DNA from: Opitutaceae bacterium | Lineage (GTDB): Bacteria > Verrucomicrobiota > Verrucomicrobiia > Opitutales > Opitutaceae | Assembly (NCBI GenBank): GCA_016711225.1 | Contig: JADJTK010000015.1 | Span: 62,001 to 126,000, forward strand | Direction of reading: 5' to 3' | Length of the DNA stretch: 64,000 nucleotides | Part shown: one piece after another, positions 61,372 to 64,000 of the stretch | Numbering within the stretch: the stretch's first letter is position 1 | How the letters are laid out: each line of letters opens with the position of its first letter | Position numbers and translations under genes: made by a program | The notes under the pieces: model-generated | Database searches by the model: none | Told to the model about the DNA's origin: nothing | Seen by the model: only the letters and a program-made list of their open reading frames with translations

Positions 61372-63800
61372 ATGCTCCACGACCTTCGCATCGCCCTGCG
61401 CTCGCTCGCCAAAACGCCGGGATTCGTCGCGGTCGTCGCTCTCACCCTCGCCCTCGGCATCGGGACCACCACGACGGTGTTCTGCTGGCTGCAAAGCGTC
61501 TGGCTCAACCCATTGCCCGGCGTGGCCCGACAGTCCGAGGTGCGCGTCCTGGCCACCGCCCACGGTGGCGCGCTCTGGCATACTGTGTCCCCTCCGGACC
61601 TGCGCGACGCCCGCGAACTGAAAGACGTGATCGCCGGCATCATCGGTTCGCAGATGACACCCGCCTGCCTCACCGTCGACGGCAAGCCCGAGTGGATCTA
61701 CGGCCAGATCGCCACCGCCAACTACTTCGAGGTGCTCGGCGTGCGCGCCCTCCACGGCCGCACCTTCCTGCCTGAGGAGGACCGCCTTCCGGGCGGCAAC
61801 AACGTGCTCGTGCTCGGCGAGGCCTACTGGCGCCGCCGCTTTGCCGCCGACCCCGCCATCATCGGCCGCCAGGTGGAGATCAACCGCCATGCCTTCACCA
61901 TCGTCGGCATCGTCCCCGCAGCCTTCCGCGGCACCATGAGCGGCCTCGTTTTTGATTTCTGGGCACCGGTGAGCATGCACCACGAAGTGGCCAACTTCGG
62001 TTCGCTCGACAACCGCTGGGACCGCTGGCTGCACACGCAGGCCCGCCTCGCCCCCGGCGTGGACGAACGTCAGGCCCAGGCCGCCCTCGACACCCTCTCC
62101 ACGCGCCTCACCACCGCCTACCCCGACAGCAACGACCAGATCCGGCTGCGCCTGCTCACCTTCGCCCAGGCGCCCTACGGCGTGCAGCCGGTGCTGCTCC
62201 CGGCCCTGCGTATCCTCCTCATCGTCTGCTTTGGCGTTCTGCTCATCGTCGCCGCCAACGTCGCAAATCTCCTCCTTGCCCGCGCCTCGGCTCGCCAGCG
62301 GGAGATCGGTATCCGCCTAGCGGTGGGTGCCAGCCGCACCCAACTCGTCCGCCTGCTACTGGCCGAGAGCCTCTGCCTGAGCGTGGTCGGCGGAGCGGCC
62401 GGAGTGCTGCTCGCCTCCTGGCTGATCGATCTGCTGGGGCGTTGGATGCCGCCCACCCATCTGCCCATCGGCATCGAAGCCTCGCTCAACCTGCCCACAG
62501 TCGCCTTCGCCGGCGGGCTCTCGCTGGTCACCGGATTGGTGTTCGGTCTGGTGCCCGCCCTGCAATCCACCCGGCCCGACCTCAACCGCACTCTCAAGGA
62601 GGGCGGTCGCGGCGCCGGGGCGGGCGCCGGTCATCACACGTTGCGCCGCCTGCTCGTGGTCACCGAGATCGCCCTGGCGCTGATGCTGTTGATCAGCTCC
62701 GCGCTCTGTATTCGGAGCGTTCAGCAGGCCGAGCGCGCCGACCTCGGCATGGACCCTTCCAACGTGCTCCTAGCCGGCCTGCGCATCGGCATGCACGGCT
62801 ACACCGAGGACACCGGCAAAGTCTTCTACGCCCGCCTGCAACAACGCCTCGCCTCGCTCCCAGGCGTGGTCGACGCCGCCCTCTCCAGCACCTTCCCGCT
62901 CGGGCTGGAGCGTAGCGGCAGTCGCAGCTTCGTACCCGAAGGTTATGTCCCCCGTGCCAACGACGACCTGAGCATCCCCTACGCGATCGTCTCGCCCCGC
63001 TATTTCTCCACGATGAAGATCCCGCTGCTCGACGGCCGCGACTTCAACGATCTCGACGACGAGAAGGCTCTGCCGGTGGCGATCATCAACGAGGTATTGG
63101 CCAAGCGCTTCTGGCCCGGCCTCGATCCGATCGGACGGAAATTCCGCTGCGGCCAGCGCGACCTCACGGTGATTGCCGTCACCAAAACGGGAAAACACTA
63201 CACCATCGGCGAAGCCCCGCAGCCGTTCTTCTATACGCCCTACGGCCAGGGCGTCTGGGATCTCAACCTTGGGCTCTGTGTGCGCACCATCGGGGATCCC
63301 GCCGGCTTGGTGGCCGCCCTGCGCAGGAGATCCATCAACTCGACCCGGCCGTGGAGATCTGGGCCGCCTTGCCCATGACCGACTACATGAAGGCGGCGTT
63401 CATCGCCCCTGTTTTCGCCATGCGCCTGCTGCTCGGGCTAGGCGCGATCGCGCTCGTGCTGGCGGCGATGGGCGTCTACGCGGTCATGGCGTATTCGGTG
63501 TCACAACGTCGGCCGGAATTCGGCGTGCGCATGGCGCTCGGCGCCGCCGCCGGCGACATCCTGCGACTGGTCCTGCGGCAAGGGCTGGCGCTTGCCGCCC
63601 TGGGCATCGCCGCCGGGCTGGTGCTCTCGGTGGGCGTCACACGCCTGTTGGCGGGGCTGCTCTACGGGGTGAGCCCGTTCGACCCGGTGACATTTGCCGG
63701 AGTGCCGCTGTTGCTCACGGCAATCGCCGTGCTCGCCGCCTGGTTGCCCGCGCGCCGGGCCACGCGGGTCGATCCGAGCGAAGCCCTGCGCAACGAGTGA
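61372..63800 (+). CDS. ADOP-type duplicated MacB/FtsX permease, one base missing
   Basis: About 809 residues once one base (probably a G in CAGGAG) is restored near 63325-63335. Its build matches the preceding gene: opening LHDLRIALRSLAKTPGFVAVVALTLALGIG (key LRSLAKTPGFVAVVALTLA), periplasmic core, NVANLLLARASARQREIGIRLAVGASR, second periplasmic part, SVSQRRPEFGVRMALGAAAGD and ending LPARRATRVDPSEALRNE. Both sides of the break are fully conserved, so a sequencing error is likely. The pair may form a heteromeric transporter. Confidence 0.88.
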
Positions 63801-64000
63801 GGGAGCGGAATCGGCACAGGGATTTTCGATTTGGGATTGCCGATTCTCGATTTCACACCGGCCCCCTCATTCTCTCCCGGTCGTTGCGACGTTCGCCAGA
63901 ACGATCCCGCCAGCCGCCGCTCCGCTGCCCTCGGCTCCCCGCCCCGGCATCCCAATTTCTCACACATATTTGTCCCTGACTCGCCCCACCACCGAGCAAA
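63801..64000. other. Gene-free right edge
   Basis: After the ADOP stop there is a short direct repeat (GATTTGGGATTGCCGATT / TCGATTTCACACC, part CGATTnnnGATT) and low-GC scraps, but no start of another gene is recognisable before the window ends. Confidence 0.4.

Noticed and set aside
1..64000. tRNA, rRNA or tmRNA genes
   Set aside because: No recognisable conserved T-arm (GGTTCGAATCC-type) with a matching acceptor stem, and no rRNA-like sequence, was noticed by eye; a covariance-model search would settle this.

Overview
The window is GC-rich, roughly two-thirds G+C, and reads as bacterial chromosome. The best guess is Verrucomicrobiota, probably an Opitutaceae-like lineage. This rests on the enlarged SecA with extra insertions, secreted proteins carrying DSDGDGLPD-type calcium motifs and 'stdLxtWtp...fyRl' C-termini, two large duplicated orphan (ADOP/MacB-like) permeases, and abundant REP-like and MITE-like intergenic repeats. 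No rRNA, tRNA or CRISPR was seen. The lineage is inferred; a 16S gene or marker-gene tree would decide it.

Layout. 1-4.4 kb: the 3' end of a secreted beta-helix protein, then ilvBN (valine/leucine/isoleucine synthesis) on the minus strand. ilvBN is preceded by a complete transcription attenuator with a Leu/Val-run leader peptide. 4.4-18 kb: a large secreted HExxH/TPR protein, an outer-membrane barrel, tsaD with an S41 protease, a MidA-type methyltransferase, secA, a DUF2059 protein, dnaX with a ten-A slippery run separating gamma-like and tau-like products, and glnB. 18.2-23.2 kb: a DUF134 regulator diverges from a tightly packed operon, most of whose stop/start codons overlap: NifX-like protein, hotdog thioesterase, DUF89, metallo-beta-lactamase fold, TrmO, C_GCAxxG_C_C, PPOx-fold and DUF4031. 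23.3-33.3 kb: two small exported proteins, an ECF sigma/membrane-protein/periplasmic triad, a SafE-type membrane protein, thiGHS with REP-like palindromes, a secreted metallo-hydrolase, and hemCD.

33.7-42 kb: msrC, acetyl-CoA synthetase, a sulfonate/nitrate-type ABC importer, a HAD hydrolase, O-acetylhomoserine sulfhydrylase and a CoA-binding protein, which together look like a sulfur-assimilation neighbourhood. 42-55.4 kb is an accessory island. Unrelated genes (HEAT-repeat, HNH, GST, Fic, secreted Ig-like, AraC/PfkB/GH5 remnants, membrane protein, lipoprotein) are separated again and again by copies of one repeat family whose ends read GGGACAGGTCTGAAAT and ATTTCTGACCTGTCCC, all in the same orientation. 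A 143-bp piece of the HEAT-repeat gene has been copied into this array. 55.4-64 kb: a GapN-type dehydrogenase, then a TPR protein and two ADOP permeases downstream of a well-formed sigma-54 promoter.

Quality note. Seven otherwise well-conserved genes (HExxH/TPR protein, DUF89, ECF sigma, acs, ABC binding protein, ABC permease, second ADOP) are broken by single-base indels, mostly in G/C runs. Nothing else suggests they have decayed, so sequencing or assembly error is the likelier cause. The PfkB/GH5 pair at 51.5-53.0 kb, by contrast, has truly lost sequence.
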